From positions 1-64,000 of the forward strand of contig NZ_KQ058841.1 of the NCBI RefSeq assembly GCF_000982955.1: a DNA stretch of 64,000 nucleotides. The letters are read 5' to 3'. Position numbers and translations under genes: made by a program. The notes below the pieces were generated by a model, which was not told where the DNA came from, did not search any database, and saw nothing but the letters and a program-made list of their open reading frames with translations. Every line of letters begins with the position of its first letter. The first letter of the stretch is position 1. Of this stretch, positions 1 to 7,928 are shown one piece after another. Source of the DNA: Micromonospora sp. HK10 (GTDB lineage: Bacteria; Actinomycetota; Actinomycetes; Mycobacteriales; Micromonosporaceae).

Positions 1-356
1 TCATCGCCGCCACGAAGAAGGCCGGGCTGCCGGAGCGGGCCGCGGTGATCTCGATCGCCACCGCGCTGCAGGAGTCGAAGCTGGAGAACCTGGGCCACCT
101 CGGCGACCGCAATGACCACGACTCGCTGGGCCTGTTCCAGCAGCGCCCCTCCAGTGGTTGGGGCACGCCGGAGCAGATCACCGACCCCGAGTATTCGACC
201 CTGGCGTTCGAGAAGGGTCTGAAGCAGGTCGACGGCTGGCAGGACATGCCGCTGACCGAGGCCGCCCAGACGGTGCAGGTCTCGGCCTACCCGGACGCCT
301 ACGCCCAGTGGGAGCAGCAGGCCGCCGACATCGTCGCCCACCACTGGAACAGCTGA
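1..356 (+). CDS. Lysozyme/transglycosylase-like protein, 5' partial
   Basis: The reading frame is open from the window edge (first full codon at base 3), so the N-terminus lies outside. The visible 117 residues contain ALQESKLENL, then DSLGLFQQRP and GWGTPEQI, a pattern seen in actinobacterial secreted proteins with a lysozyme-like fold, where the Glu of the QES segment would be the catalytic candidate. This family is often misnamed heavy-metal transporter in databases; nothing here suggests metal transport. The protein probably acts on peptidoglycan outside the cell. The signal peptide, if any, is not visible. The family resemblance is recalled, not computed. Confidence 0.65.
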   Translation, partial: IAATKKAGLPERAAVISIATALQESKLENLGHLGDRNDHDSLGLFQQRPSSGWGTPEQITDPEYSTLAFEKGLKQVDGWQDMPLTEAAQTVQVSAYPDAYAQWEQQAADIVAHHWNS

Positions 357-481
357 CCACCAGCACGAAGCGCAAAGCACCAGGCAGCAAGCACGCAACC
401 GCTGGCCGGCACCCGACACCGGGTGCCGGCCAGCGGCGTCTCTCGACTTCGGCACCGTCGACCTCGGCGCCGCTTCATCCG

Positions 482-560
482 GGCGGCAGGGGGTGGTCGG
501 CGGCAGGGGGTGGTGGCCGGCGGCAGGGGGGTGGTCGGCGGCAGGGGGTGGTAGAGGGGG
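482..560. repeat. G-rich degenerate tandem repeat
   Basis: Four imperfect copies of GGCGGCAGGGGGTGGT(C) follow each other with a period of about 17-20 bases, ending in a run of seven G. The block lies in the 277-base gap between the lysozyme-like gene and the DinB-like gene. Several G5 runs on one strand could form a G-quadruplex, but this is only inference. No gene or terminator is seen in the rest of the gap. Confidence 0.6.
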
Positions 561-633
561 GGCGCGACTCGTCCGGGTGAACGGAGTCGGGTAGCTGCGG
601 TGCGGCCGCCGGTGCCGGGGGTTGGATGCGGGA

Positions 634-1119
634 ATGGACCAGGTGGACGCCGCGGCGCTGCGGCGGGCGTACGAGGCGGTGCTCGCGGAGGTGGACATGG
701 GTGGGTTCGGTCCACCCGGGGACGGGGAACTCGATGCCGACCAGATCGTGGCGCACCTGGCCGCCAACGACGAGCTGATGAGCGAGGCGACCGAGGCGGT
801 GCTGGCCGGCTCCCCGTTCGCCTACTACGACCTGGAGACGATCCACCGGCCGCAACTGGACGCGCTGGTCGCCGAGTGCGGTGGGCTGGACGGGCTGGGC
901 ACCCTGCTCCGGGCGACCAGCCAGAAGCTGTGCACCCTGGCCGAGCGGCTCGGCCCGGCCGCCGAGACGTCGGTCGACACCGTCCTGCGCGAGGGCTTCG
1001 ACCTGGACGTGGACGAGTCGCTGCCCTGGGGCCGGGTGCTGGACCTGCACACCCGCGTCCACCTGCCCATGCACCTGGCCCAGCTTCGCGCCCTGCGCCG
1101 CCAGCCGCACCCCGCCTGA
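634..1119 (+). CDS. Putative DinB-like helical-bundle protein
   Basis: A 161-residue soluble protein starting at ATG 634; a TTG four codons upstream (622) is a less likely start. It has a helix with AHLAANDELM near the N-terminus and a C-terminal helix LHTRVHLPMHLAQL. One His in the first helix plus an HxxxH pair in the last is the metal-triad layout of DinB / mycothiol-dependent-maleylpyruvate-isomerase-like four-helix bundles, which often transfer small thiols. The resemblance is weak and the substrate is unknown. It is convergent with the TPR gene downstream (26 bases between stops). Confidence 0.5.
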   Translation: MDQVDAAALRRAYEAVLAEVDMGGFGPPGDGELDADQIVAHLAANDELMSEATEAVLAGSPFAYYDLETIHRPQLDALVAECGGLDGLGTLLRATSQKLCTLAERLGPAAETSVDTVLREGFDLDVDESLPWGRVLDLHTRVHLPMHLAQLRALRRQPHPA

Positions 1120-1144
1120 GCGCAGGCACCGACTGGTTGACGAA

Positions 1145-1651
1145 TCAGTCGGGCTCGACCAGTAGCCGGGCGTAGTTGGCCATCGACCGCTGATAGCGCG
1201 GCAGGTGCTTCGCGAGCGCCCCGACGGCGATCGACACGGCCTCCAACTCCCGGCCGACGCTGGTGAGAGCCAGTGCGAGCGCCGCGCTGACCGCGTCGTC
1301 GAGCTCGTCGGAGCCACGCTCGCGTTCCTCGGTCAGCAGCCGGACGCTCTCCCCGGGCTGTCCGGTGTTCCGCAGCGAGCTGGACAGCTGGATCACCGAG
1401 CGCCGCCGGCGGATGCCGTCGATGCCCAGCTCCAGCGCGGTGCGGTAGAGCGGAACCGCCTTGTCCGAGTGACCGGTCGAGTCCCAGGCGCAGGCCCGCT
1501 CGAACGCCGCCACGGGATGATCCGGTCCCAATTCGTCGGCGAGGGCGCCAACCCGCTGGCGGAAGTCGGCTTCGTCCCAGTCGTCGGGCGCCGCGTCGAA
1601 GGCCGCCCACAGCTCCGCGCTGCGCTGCTCCCAGTCGGCGTTCGGGTTCAT
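1145..1651 (-). CDS. Tetratricopeptide-repeat protein
   Basis: 168 residues, ATG at 1651 with AGGAG a few bases upstream. The sequence is nearly all helical with TPR-like segments such as AFERACAWDSTGHSDKAVPLYRTA and a repeat of the same amphipathic pattern after it, as in the small TPR_5-type cytosolic proteins of actinomycetes. Such proteins act as protein-binding scaffolds; no catalytic motif is visible. It is divergent from the ArsR-like regulator starting at 1765, with 113 bases between the starts. No specific partner can be named. Confidence 0.65.
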   Translation of the reverse strand: MNPNADWEQRSAELWAAFDAAPDDWDEADFRQRVGALADELGPDHPVAAFERACAWDSTGHSDKAVPLYRTALELGIDGIRRRRSVIQLSSSLRNTGQPGESVRLLTEERERGSDELDDAVSAALALALTSVGRELEAVSIAVGALAKHLPRYQRSMANYARLLVEPD

Positions 1652-1764
1652 CGGTTCTCCTCATGATCCTCGGTTCGTCCGGGAGAACTCTGCGAGCCTC
1701 GGTATCGTGGTCGCCAGTGATTCGGCAGCCGCCGAATCTCTACCGGTCGAGGGAGGCGGCGCGA

Positions 1765-2820
1765 ATGGCGGTCACGCTGCGGTTCAGCCCTGCCGACCTG
1801 CTGCGCTGCCGCTTCGCCATCTCGCCGATGCTCGAGACGCTGTCCGCGGTGCGCCTGCTCTCGCCGCGGGAGGGCGTCGGCCCGCACCGCCGCTGGCGCG
1901 ACACCGTCGACCCGCGGGGCCTCGACCTGCGGCCGATCGCCCTGCTTCAGCCGCGTCGCGGCTACACCCCCGATTTCCTCTCGCCGCCTCCGGTCAGCCC
2001 GCATGCCCGGTTCGAGGACGAACTTGCGGCCGTGGCGGCCACTGACCACGATCGGGTACGCGCGGAGCTGCGACGGTCGCTGGCGGACACGCCGGGGGCG
2101 GCCGAGTCGGCGACCGGCCGGCTGCTGCTGGGCGACCCGGCCGGTGTTCTCCAGACGCTGGTCTCACTCGTGCGGCAGGCGTGGGAGGTCCTGGTCGAAC
2201 CGGTCTGGCCGCAGGTACGCGGGCTGCTTGACGCCGATGTGAGCTTCCAGACCCGGCGTCTCGCCGAAGGCGGCCTGGACCGGTTGTTCGCCGAGTTGCA
2301 TCCCCGTCTGCGCTGGAACAACGGCGTGCTGAGCCGCGAGTACGGCGACGACGAGCATCGCGAGCTGCGGGGCGAAGGGCTCGTCCTGGTGCCCAGCGCG
2401 TTCAAGTGGGATCAGGTTGTCGTCATCGTGGACCCGCCGTGGCAGCCCACGGTGATCTACCCGGCGCGCGGGCTCGGCACGCTCTGGCAGCCCCTTGCCG
2501 CCGATCGGCATGCGGCTCTGGGGCGGTTGATCGGCAAGACCCGGGCCGTGCTGCTGCTCAGCCTCGACGAGCCGGCCAGCACGACGACGTTGGCCCACCG
2601 GCACGCGCTGGCCACCGGGACGGTCTCCGAGCATCTGTCGGTGCTGCGCGACGCCGGATTCGTCACCGGGGAGCGACACCGGCACGAGATCCGCTATCGG
2701 CGTACGCCCGTCGGCGAGGCCGTGCTCGGTCAGGGCGAGCCGACCACGACCGATCCTGCGGCGGTTTCGCCGCCCGTCGACCCGGCAGGGTGCGGCGGCC
2801 GCCGGAAGGCGCGGCGGTAG
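1765..2820 (+). CDS. ArsR-like winged-helix regulator (DUF5937 type)
   Basis: 351 residues from ATG 1765, chosen because GGGAGGCGG precedes it and MAVTLRFSPADLLRCRFAISPM is the usual N-terminus of this family; longer upstream readings lack support. Residues about 1-250 form the family-specific N-terminal region; the last third carries a winged helix (TTLAHRHALATGTVSEHLSVL) typical of ArsR/SmtB DNA readers, followed by a recognition-wing segment. It is presumably a transcription factor; no metal-binding Cys pair is visible, so the signal is unknown. Its last 91 bases overlap the end of the convergent GlxA-type gene, so the C-terminal tail here is coded on the antisense strand of another gene. 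Confidence 0.75.
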   Translation: MAVTLRFSPADLLRCRFAISPMLETLSAVRLLSPREGVGPHRRWRDTVDPRGLDLRPIALLQPRRGYTPDFLSPPPVSPHARFEDELAAVAATDHDRVRAELRRSLADTPGAAESATGRLLLGDPAGVLQTLVSLVRQAWEVLVEPVWPQVRGLLDADVSFQTRRLAEGGLDRLFAELHPRLRWNNGVLSREYGDDEHRELRGEGLVLVPSAFKWDQVVVIVDPPWQPTVIYPARGLGTLWQPLAADRHAALGRLIGKTRAVLLLSLDEPASTTTLAHRHALATGTVSEHLSVLRDAGFVTGERHRHEIRYRRTPVGEAVLGQGEPTTTDPAAVSPPVDPAGCGGRRKARR

Positions 2821-3758
2821 GCCGTGGGAGCGACGCCGACCCGCGAGTGGAAGTGTTGGCGCAGGGCGGCGGTGGTGCCGAAGCCGGCGTGCCGGGCGAC
2901 CCGGTCGACGGGCAGGTCGGTGGTCTCCAGCAGCAGCCGGGCGTGCTCGGTGCGCTGTTGCAGCAGCCACTGTGCCGGGCTGAGTCCGGTCTCGGAGCGG
3001 AAGTGCCGGGTGAAGGTCCGGACGCTCATCCGGGCGTGCGCGGCCAGGTCGCGCAGGGCGACCGGCTCGTGCAGCCGCTGCCGCGCCCACTCCCGGGTCG
3101 CCGCGGTGCCGGCCTCCACCGCCCGGGGCACCGGGCGCTCGATGTACTGGGCCTGGCCGCCCTCCCGCCAGGGCGGCACCACGCAGCGGCGGGCGGCCCG
3201 GTTGGCCACGTCGGTGCCGTGGTCGGTGCGGATGACGTGCAGGCAGAGGTCGATGCCGGCGGCCACGCCGGCCGAGGTGAGCACCCGGCCGCCGTCGACG
3301 AAGAGCACGTCGGGGTCGAGGTCCACGTGCGGGTGGAACCGGCGGAACCGGTCGGCGTACCCCCAGTGGGTGGTGGCCCGCCGGCCGTCGAGCAGGCCGG
3401 CGGCGGCCAGCACGAAGGCGCCCGTACAGATCGACATGATCCGGGCTCCCCGGTCGTGGGCGGCGCGCAGCGCGGCCGCCACCGGAGCGTCCAGCGTCCC
3501 GTCGGTCAGCGGCGGGCCGTCGTGGATGCCGGGAACGATCACCGTGTCGGCGGCGTCCAGCAGCTCGAGGCCGTGCTCGGGGAGCACCTGGAAGCCGGCG
3601 GTGCTGCGGACGGGTTGCCGGCCGGGCGTGCAGACCTCGACGGTGTAGAGCGGCGTGAGGTCGGCGGCGCGGGCGGTGCCGAAGACCTGGGCGGGGGTGC
3701 CGAGGTCGAGGCCGACCACCCCGTCGAGGGCGAGGACGGCGATCCGGTGCGGGGTCAT
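2730..3758 (-). CDS. GlxA-type regulator (DJ-1/PfpI domain plus AraC HTH)
   Basis: 342 residues from ATG 3758 (MTPHRIAVLALDGV). Residues 1-190 are a class-I glutamine-amidotransferase-like (DJ-1/PfpI) sensor domain with the elbow cysteine at about C111 in SICTGAF; residues about 215-320 are an AraC-type double helix-turn-helix (RDLAAHARMSVRTFTRHF, later FGTTAALRQHF). Such proteins act as transcription factors whose sensor domain is thought to bind a small ligand. It is divergent from an MFS transporter gene 71 bases away, which is the likely target. Its 3' end overlaps the convergent ArsR-like gene by 91 bases. Confidence 0.88.
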   Translation of the reverse strand: MTPHRIAVLALDGVVGLDLGTPAQVFGTARAADLTPLYTVEVCTPGRQPVRSTAGFQVLPEHGLELLDAADTVIVPGIHDGPPLTDGTLDAPVAAALRAAHDRGARIMSICTGAFVLAAAGLLDGRRATTHWGYADRFRRFHPHVDLDPDVLFVDGGRVLTSAGVAAGIDLCLHVIRTDHGTDVANRAARRCVVPPWREGGQAQYIERPVPRAVEAGTAATREWARQRLHEPVALRDLAAHARMSVRTFTRHFRSETGLSPAQWLLQQRTEHARLLLETTDLPVDRVARHAGFGTTAALRQHFHSRVGVAPTAYRRAFRRPPHPAGSTGGETAAGSVVVGSP

Positions 3759-3829
3759 GGCCCGATTATTGCGCAGGATGGCTTTCCGGCCACTCGTCGG
3801 GCCGCCGGACACCGTCGAGACTCGGAGCC

Positions 3830-5128
3830 GTGACCCGACACCGTCTGCATCCGGCCTGGCTCGTGGCCGGCGTCTCCTTCGTCGCGCTGGTCGGCGCGGC
3901 CGGCTTCCGCGCCACGCCCGGTGTGCTGCTGCACCCGCTGCACGCCGAGTTCGGCTGGCCCCTGGCGACCATCTCCGCCGCCGTGTCGGTCAACCTGCTG
4001 CTCTACGGGCTCACCGCCCCGTTCGCCGCGGCGCTGATGGACCGCTTCGGCATCCGCCGGGTGGTGGCCGGCGCGCTGGTGCTCGTCGCCCTCGGCAGCG
4101 GGCTGACCGTGCTGATGAGCGCCAGTTGGCAACTGATCCTCTGCTGGGGCGTGTTGGTGGGTCTGGGCACCGGCTCGATGGCGTTGGCCTTCGTGGCCAC
4201 CGTCACCGGGCGCTGGTTCGTCGCGCGGCGGGGCCTGGTCACCGGCGTGCTCACCGCCGGCGGCGCGGCCGGGCAGTTGGTCTTCCTCCCACTGGTCGCG
4301 GTGCTGGTCCGTGACCACGGTTGGCGGCTGGCCGCGCTGGTCGTCGCCGGGGCCGCGCTGGCGGTCGTACCCCTGGTGGGGTGGCTGCTCCGCGAGCACC
4401 CGGCGGATCTCGGCCGGCCCGCCTACGGGGCCACCGAGGTGGTGGCCCCGGCGCCGCCGGCCGGCGGGGCGGCGGCCCGGGCGGTCGGTGCGCTGGCCGC
4501 CGCTGCGCGGACCCGGCCGTTCTGGCTGCTCGCCGGCGGCTTCGCGATCTGCGGCGCGACCACCAACGGCCTGGTCGGTACCCACTTCGTGCCGGCCGCG
4601 CACGACCACGGCATGGCGGAGACCTCCGCGGCCGGCCTGCTCGCCCTGGTCGGGCTCTTCGACATCGTCGGTACGGTGGCCTCCGGCTGGCTCACCGACC
4701 GGGTGGACAGCCGGCTGCTGCTGGGCGCCTACTACGCGCTGCGCGGCGCGTCGCTGCTGGTGCTGCCGAGCCTCTTCGCCGGTGGCAGCCGGCCGAGCAT
4801 GCTGGTCTTCATCGTCTTCTACGGCCTGGACTGGGTGGCCACCGTGCCGCCGACCGTGGCGCTGTGCCGGGAGTGGTTCGGGTCCTCCGGCGCGGTGGTC
4901 TTCGGCTGGGTGTTCGCCGCCCACCAGGTCGGCGCGGCCGTCGCGGCGACCGGCGCCGGTCTGGTCCGCGACCAGCTCGGCGACTACGCCGCGGCCTGGT
5001 ACGCGGCCGGCGCGCTCTCGATCGGGGCGGCCGGGCTCTCCCTGCTGCTGCGGCGCCGTCCCGACCGGGAGCCCGCGTTCGTGCTGCCGGTCGTGGCCGG
5101 CCGGCGGGCCTGGAGCTACCGCGGCTGA
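3830..5128 (+). CDS. Major facilitator superfamily transporter
   Basis: 432 residues from GTG 3830. Twelve hydrophobic segments are visible with the MFS loop motif between helices 2 and 3 (DRFGIRRVV) and its echo in the second half (LTDRVDSRLLL). The order of segments and the small loops resemble the oxalate/formate-antiporter-like (OFA/monocarboxylate) branch, but substrate cannot be read from sequence. It sits in the cytoplasmic membrane. The GlxA-type regulator gene starts 71 bases upstream in the other direction, a common regulator/exporter arrangement. The stop is four bases from the stop of the convergent lectin gene. Confidence 0.85.
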   Translation: MTRHRLHPAWLVAGVSFVALVGAAGFRATPGVLLHPLHAEFGWPLATISAAVSVNLLLYGLTAPFAAALMDRFGIRRVVAGALVLVALGSGLTVLMSASWQLILCWGVLVGLGTGSMALAFVATVTGRWFVARRGLVTGVLTAGGAAGQLVFLPLVAVLVRDHGWRLAALVVAGAALAVVPLVGWLLREHPADLGRPAYGATEVVAPAPPAGGAAARAVGALAAAARTRPFWLLAGGFAICGATTNGLVGTHFVPAAHDHGMAETSAAGLLALVGLFDIVGTVASGWLTDRVDSRLLLGAYYALRGASLLVLPSLFAGGSRPSMLVFIVFYGLDWVATVPPTVALCREWFGSSGAVVFGWVFAAHQVGAAVAATGAGLVRDQLGDYAAAWYAAGALSIGAAGLSLLLRRRPDREPAFVLPVVAGRRAWSYRG

Positions 5129-5132
5129 CCGG

Positions 5133-5840
5133 TCAGCCGACCGCCCACCGCTGCTCGGCCGCGCCGGTGCACGGGACCTGTACGAGCGTGGCGCCGGGCT
5201 GCGGGTTGCCCCCCTCGGCCTGCGCGCACTTGCCGCTGTGCACGGCGACCAGCAGCACGGTGCCGTCCCCGGCGGGGTGCAACCGCCACTGCTGGTTGCC
5301 CTGCCCGTGGCAGGGGTACTGCTGGAGCTTCGCGCCGTCGCCGGTGTTGGCCCCCTCGACGTCGAGGCACTGGTGGTAGGCGGCCACGGTGAGCGCCACC
5401 GCGTCGGGGCCGAGCTGGCTGGCCACCCACTGCTGCTCCGGCCCGCCGGTGCAGGGGGCGAGCTGCGCCCTCGCCTGCTGCTGGTCGCTCTCCAGCCCGA
5501 GACAGAGCCCGGACGGCACCGACCGGAACACCTTCGGCCCGTTCGCCGGGGCCGCCGTGGTCGGCGCGGCGGTCGACGGCGACGCGGCCGGCGTGCTGGG
5601 GGCGGCCGCCGTGGTGGGTGGGTCCTCGCTCGCCGCCGCGGTGGGCACGGCCGCCGCGGGCACCACCGGCTGCGCGCCGCCGCCGCCGAGCACGCCGGTG
5701 GCGAAGAACACGCCCAGGAGTACGCCGACCACCGCCACGCCCAGCGCGACCCGCATCAGCGGGTCCTGTGGCAGGCCGGGCCGGCCGGTACGGGGGGCGC
5801 CGTAGACGGTGCCGGGCGGGTCGGGGCGCTGGTCGGCCAT
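5133..5840 (-). CDS. Membrane-anchored ricin-type beta-trefoil lectin protein
   Basis: 235 residues from ATG 5840 (MADQRPDPP). Order: short cytosolic Pro-rich head, one transmembrane helix (VALGVAVVGVLLGVFFATGV, about residues 30-50), a Pro/Ala/Thr/Ser linker, then a single ricin B-like domain (about 100-235) with three QxW-type repeats: EQQWV, NQQWR and EQRWA. Paired cysteines in each repeat fit the disulfides of the fold. It would display a carbohydrate-binding domain on the outer face of the membrane or in the wall. No catalytic domain is attached, which is unusual, since these lectin domains usually serve glycoside hydrolases. A longer reading frame upstream of 5840 is rejected as low-complexity. 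Confidence 0.8.
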   Translation of the reverse strand: MADQRPDPPGTVYGAPRTGRPGLPQDPLMRVALGVAVVGVLLGVFFATGVLGGGGAQPVVPAAAVPTAAASEDPPTTAAAPSTPAASPSTAAPTTAAPANGPKVFRSVPSGLCLGLESDQQQARAQLAPCTGGPEQQWVASQLGPDAVALTVAAYHQCLDVEGANTGDGAKLQQYPCHGQGNQQWRLHPAGDGTVLLVAVHSGKCAQAEGGNPQPGATLVQVPCTGAAEQRWAVG

Positions 5841-5979
5841 GAGGGCATCCTGACCCACCGCGACCGTCGATGGCCAGTCGCCGGGCCCGGGGGTGACCCG
5901 GTCGACGACCCGTACGGCTGGCCGGAGCGCCCTTCGCACCGCGGGCGACCGGCGGTCCGCCGGGCGGGCGGTGTGCCGG

Positions 5980-6450
5980 TCAGCGGTCGGGTTCCGGGTC
6001 GGTGACGTCGGCCACGGTCGCGGCGAGGGTGGCGAGGGCGGCGTCCGCGTCGACCGCCACGGCCGTCCCGTGCTCGCCCGCACCGAGGGTGATCTGCCGG
6101 CCGCGCAGCCGCTCGTCGGCGATCACCGGCCAGGCGGTGGTCGCGCCGAACGGGGTGATGGTGCCGCGCTCGTAGCCGGTGGCCGCCTTCGCCGCGGCCG
6201 CGTCCGGCATGGACAGCCGGCTCACCCCGAGCAGGGCGCGCAGCTTGGGCCAGGAGATGACCCGGTCGCCCGGGGTGAGCACGAACAGGTGATCGTTCTC
6301 GGCCCGGCGTACCACGATGGTCTTGACCACGTCGGGCACGGTGACGCCGCGTGCCCGGGCCGCCTCGTCGAGGCTGCGGACCGGTCCGTGCCGGATCACC
6401 CGGTACGGCAGGGCGGCGGCGTCCAGGGCGGCGAGGGCAGGCGACGGCAT
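5980..6450 (-). CDS. YbaK/EbsC-family aminoacyl-tRNA editing protein
   Basis: 156 residues from ATG 6450. The family hydrolyses mischarged aminoacyl-tRNA (Cys- or Ala-tRNA-Pro and relatives) in the cytosol. Support: VVKTIVVRR with the conserved Lys at about residue 43, LTPGDRVISWPKLRALLG, and the glycine-rich stretch GYERGTITPFG near residue 100, which lines the substrate pocket in this family. Length is normal. It is divergent from tmsA (93 bases between starts) and probably unrelated to it. Confidence 0.88.
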   Translation of the reverse strand: MPSPALAALDAAALPYRVIRHGPVRSLDEAARARGVTVPDVVKTIVVRRAENDHLFVLTPGDRVISWPKLRALLGVSRLSMPDAAAAKAATGYERGTITPFGATTAWPVIADERLRGRQITLGAGEHGTAVAVDADAALATLAATVADVTDPEPDR

Positions 6451-6542
6451 GCCGCCACGGTAGCCCGAGGGCCGTTCGGCCGATCAGGAACCGCCACTGT
6501 GGTCATCCCACGAATTGTCGTACCCGGGCGTAAGGTGATCTC

Positions 6543-7928
6543 ATGCACGCTGTCCGTGATCATGAGCGGGCGGTGGACACGCTGCGGCGCTCGTACGCCG
6601 CGGTGCCCGCCGGGGAGCCCGTACGGCTGGCCAAACGCACCTCCAACCTGTTCCGTCCGAGATCCGCGCCGCGGGTGCCCGGGCTGGACGTCAGCGGCCT
6701 GACCGGGGTGCTCTCGGTCGACCCGGCCGCCCGGACCGCCGACGTGCAGGGCATGTGCACGTACGAGGACCTGGTCGATGCGACCCTGGCCCACGGCCTG
6801 ATGCCGCTGGTGGTGCCGCAGCTGCGCACCATCACCCTGGGCGGCGCGGTGACCGGGCTGGGCATCGAGTCCACCTCGTTCCGCAACGGCCTGCCCCACG
6901 AGTCCGTGTCCGAGCTGGACATCCTCACCGGGGCCGGGGAGATCGTCACCGCCCGGCCGGTGGGCGAGCACGCCGAGCTGTTCCGGGCCTTCCCCAATTC
7001 GCTGGGCAGCCTCGGTTACGCCACCCGGCTGCGCATCGAACTCCAGCCGGTGCGCCGGTACGTGGCGCTGCGCAACATCCGGTTCAACCGGCTGGAGGAG
7101 TTGACCGACGCGATCGCCGAGGTGGTCGCCAAGGGCTCCTGGGAGGGCGACCCGGTCGACGCCATGGACGGGGTGATGTTCAGCCCCGGCGAGGCGTACC
7201 TGGTGCTCGGCACCTTCACCGACGACCCGGCCGGCCCGCCGAGCGACTACACCGGCCAGGACATCTACTACCGCTCGCTGCGCCGGCGCACCCGGGACGT
7301 GCTCTCCGCGTACGACTACATCTGGCGGTGGGACACCGACTGGTTCTGGTGTTCGGCGGCGTTCGGGGTGCAGCACCCGGTGGTCCGCCGGCTCTGGCCG
7401 CAGCGCTACCGGCGCAGCGACTTCTACCACCGGCTGGTCCGCCTGGAGCACCGGCACCAGGTGGCCGCCCGGATCGACCGCTGGCGGGGCCGCCCGGCCC
7501 GCGAGCGGGTGGTGCAGGACGTCGAGATCCCGCTCGACGGCACGGCGGAGTTCCTACGCTGGTTCGCCCAGCACGTGCGGATGACCCCGGTCTGGCTCTG
7601 CCCGCTGCGGCTGCGCGAGCCGGCCGGGCCGGGATCCGCCCGGGCGTGGCCGCTGTATCCCCTCCAGCCGGGCGAAACCTATGTGAACATCGGCTTCTGG
7701 GGGAGCGTGCCGATCGCCGAGGGCGCCGCCGACGGCGACGTCAACCGGGAGATCGAGCATGCGGTGTCGGAGGCGGGCGGGCACAAGTCGCTCTACTCCG
7801 ACGCGTACTACGACCGGGAGGCGTTCGACCGGCTCTACGGCGGGGAGACCTGGCGTGCCGTGAAGGACCGCTACGACCCGGACCACCGGCTGACCGGACT
7901 GTACGAGAAGGCGGTAGCACGACAATGA
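6543..7928 (+). CDS. tmsA: FAD-dependent 10-methylene-acyl reductase (TmsA/BfaA-like)
   Basis: 461 residues from ATG 6543. The N-terminal half is an FAD-binding type 4 domain (PLVVPQLRTITLGGAVTG, ILTGAGEIVTARP) as in Rv0449c and DHCR24/DprE1-like oxidases; the C-terminal half is the substrate cap. In mycobacteria and relatives this enzyme reduces the 10-methylene group made on oleoyl phospholipid chains to the 10-methyl group of tuberculostearic acid, using NADPH. The assignment depends on its partner: the stop overlaps by four bases (ATGA) the start of a cyclopropane-fatty-acid-synthase-like methyltransferase, the same pair as in characterised tms/bfa operons. The product class is inferred; fatty acid analysis of the strain would decide it. 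Confidence 0.82.
   Translation: MHAVRDHERAVDTLRRSYAAVPAGEPVRLAKRTSNLFRPRSAPRVPGLDVSGLTGVLSVDPAARTADVQGMCTYEDLVDATLAHGLMPLVVPQLRTITLGGAVTGLGIESTSFRNGLPHESVSELDILTGAGEIVTARPVGEHAELFRAFPNSLGSLGYATRLRIELQPVRRYVALRNIRFNRLEELTDAIAEVVAKGSWEGDPVDAMDGVMFSPGEAYLVLGTFTDDPAGPPSDYTGQDIYYRSLRRRTRDVLSAYDYIWRWDTDWFWCSAAFGVQHPVVRRLWPQRYRRSDFYHRLVRLEHRHQVAARIDRWRGRPARERVVQDVEIPLDGTAEFLRWFAQHVRMTPVWLCPLRLREPAGPGSARAWPLYPLQPGETYVNIGFWGSVPIAEGAADGDVNREIEHAVSEAGGHKSLYSDAYYDREAFDRLYGGETWRAVKDRYDPDHRLTGLYEKAVARQ

Noticed and set aside
482..560. Possible CRISPR-like array (regular repeats)
   Set aside because: Units are contiguous and G-rich with no spacers of even length and no cas genes; the nuclease at 14974 is Cas4-like only in its motifs.
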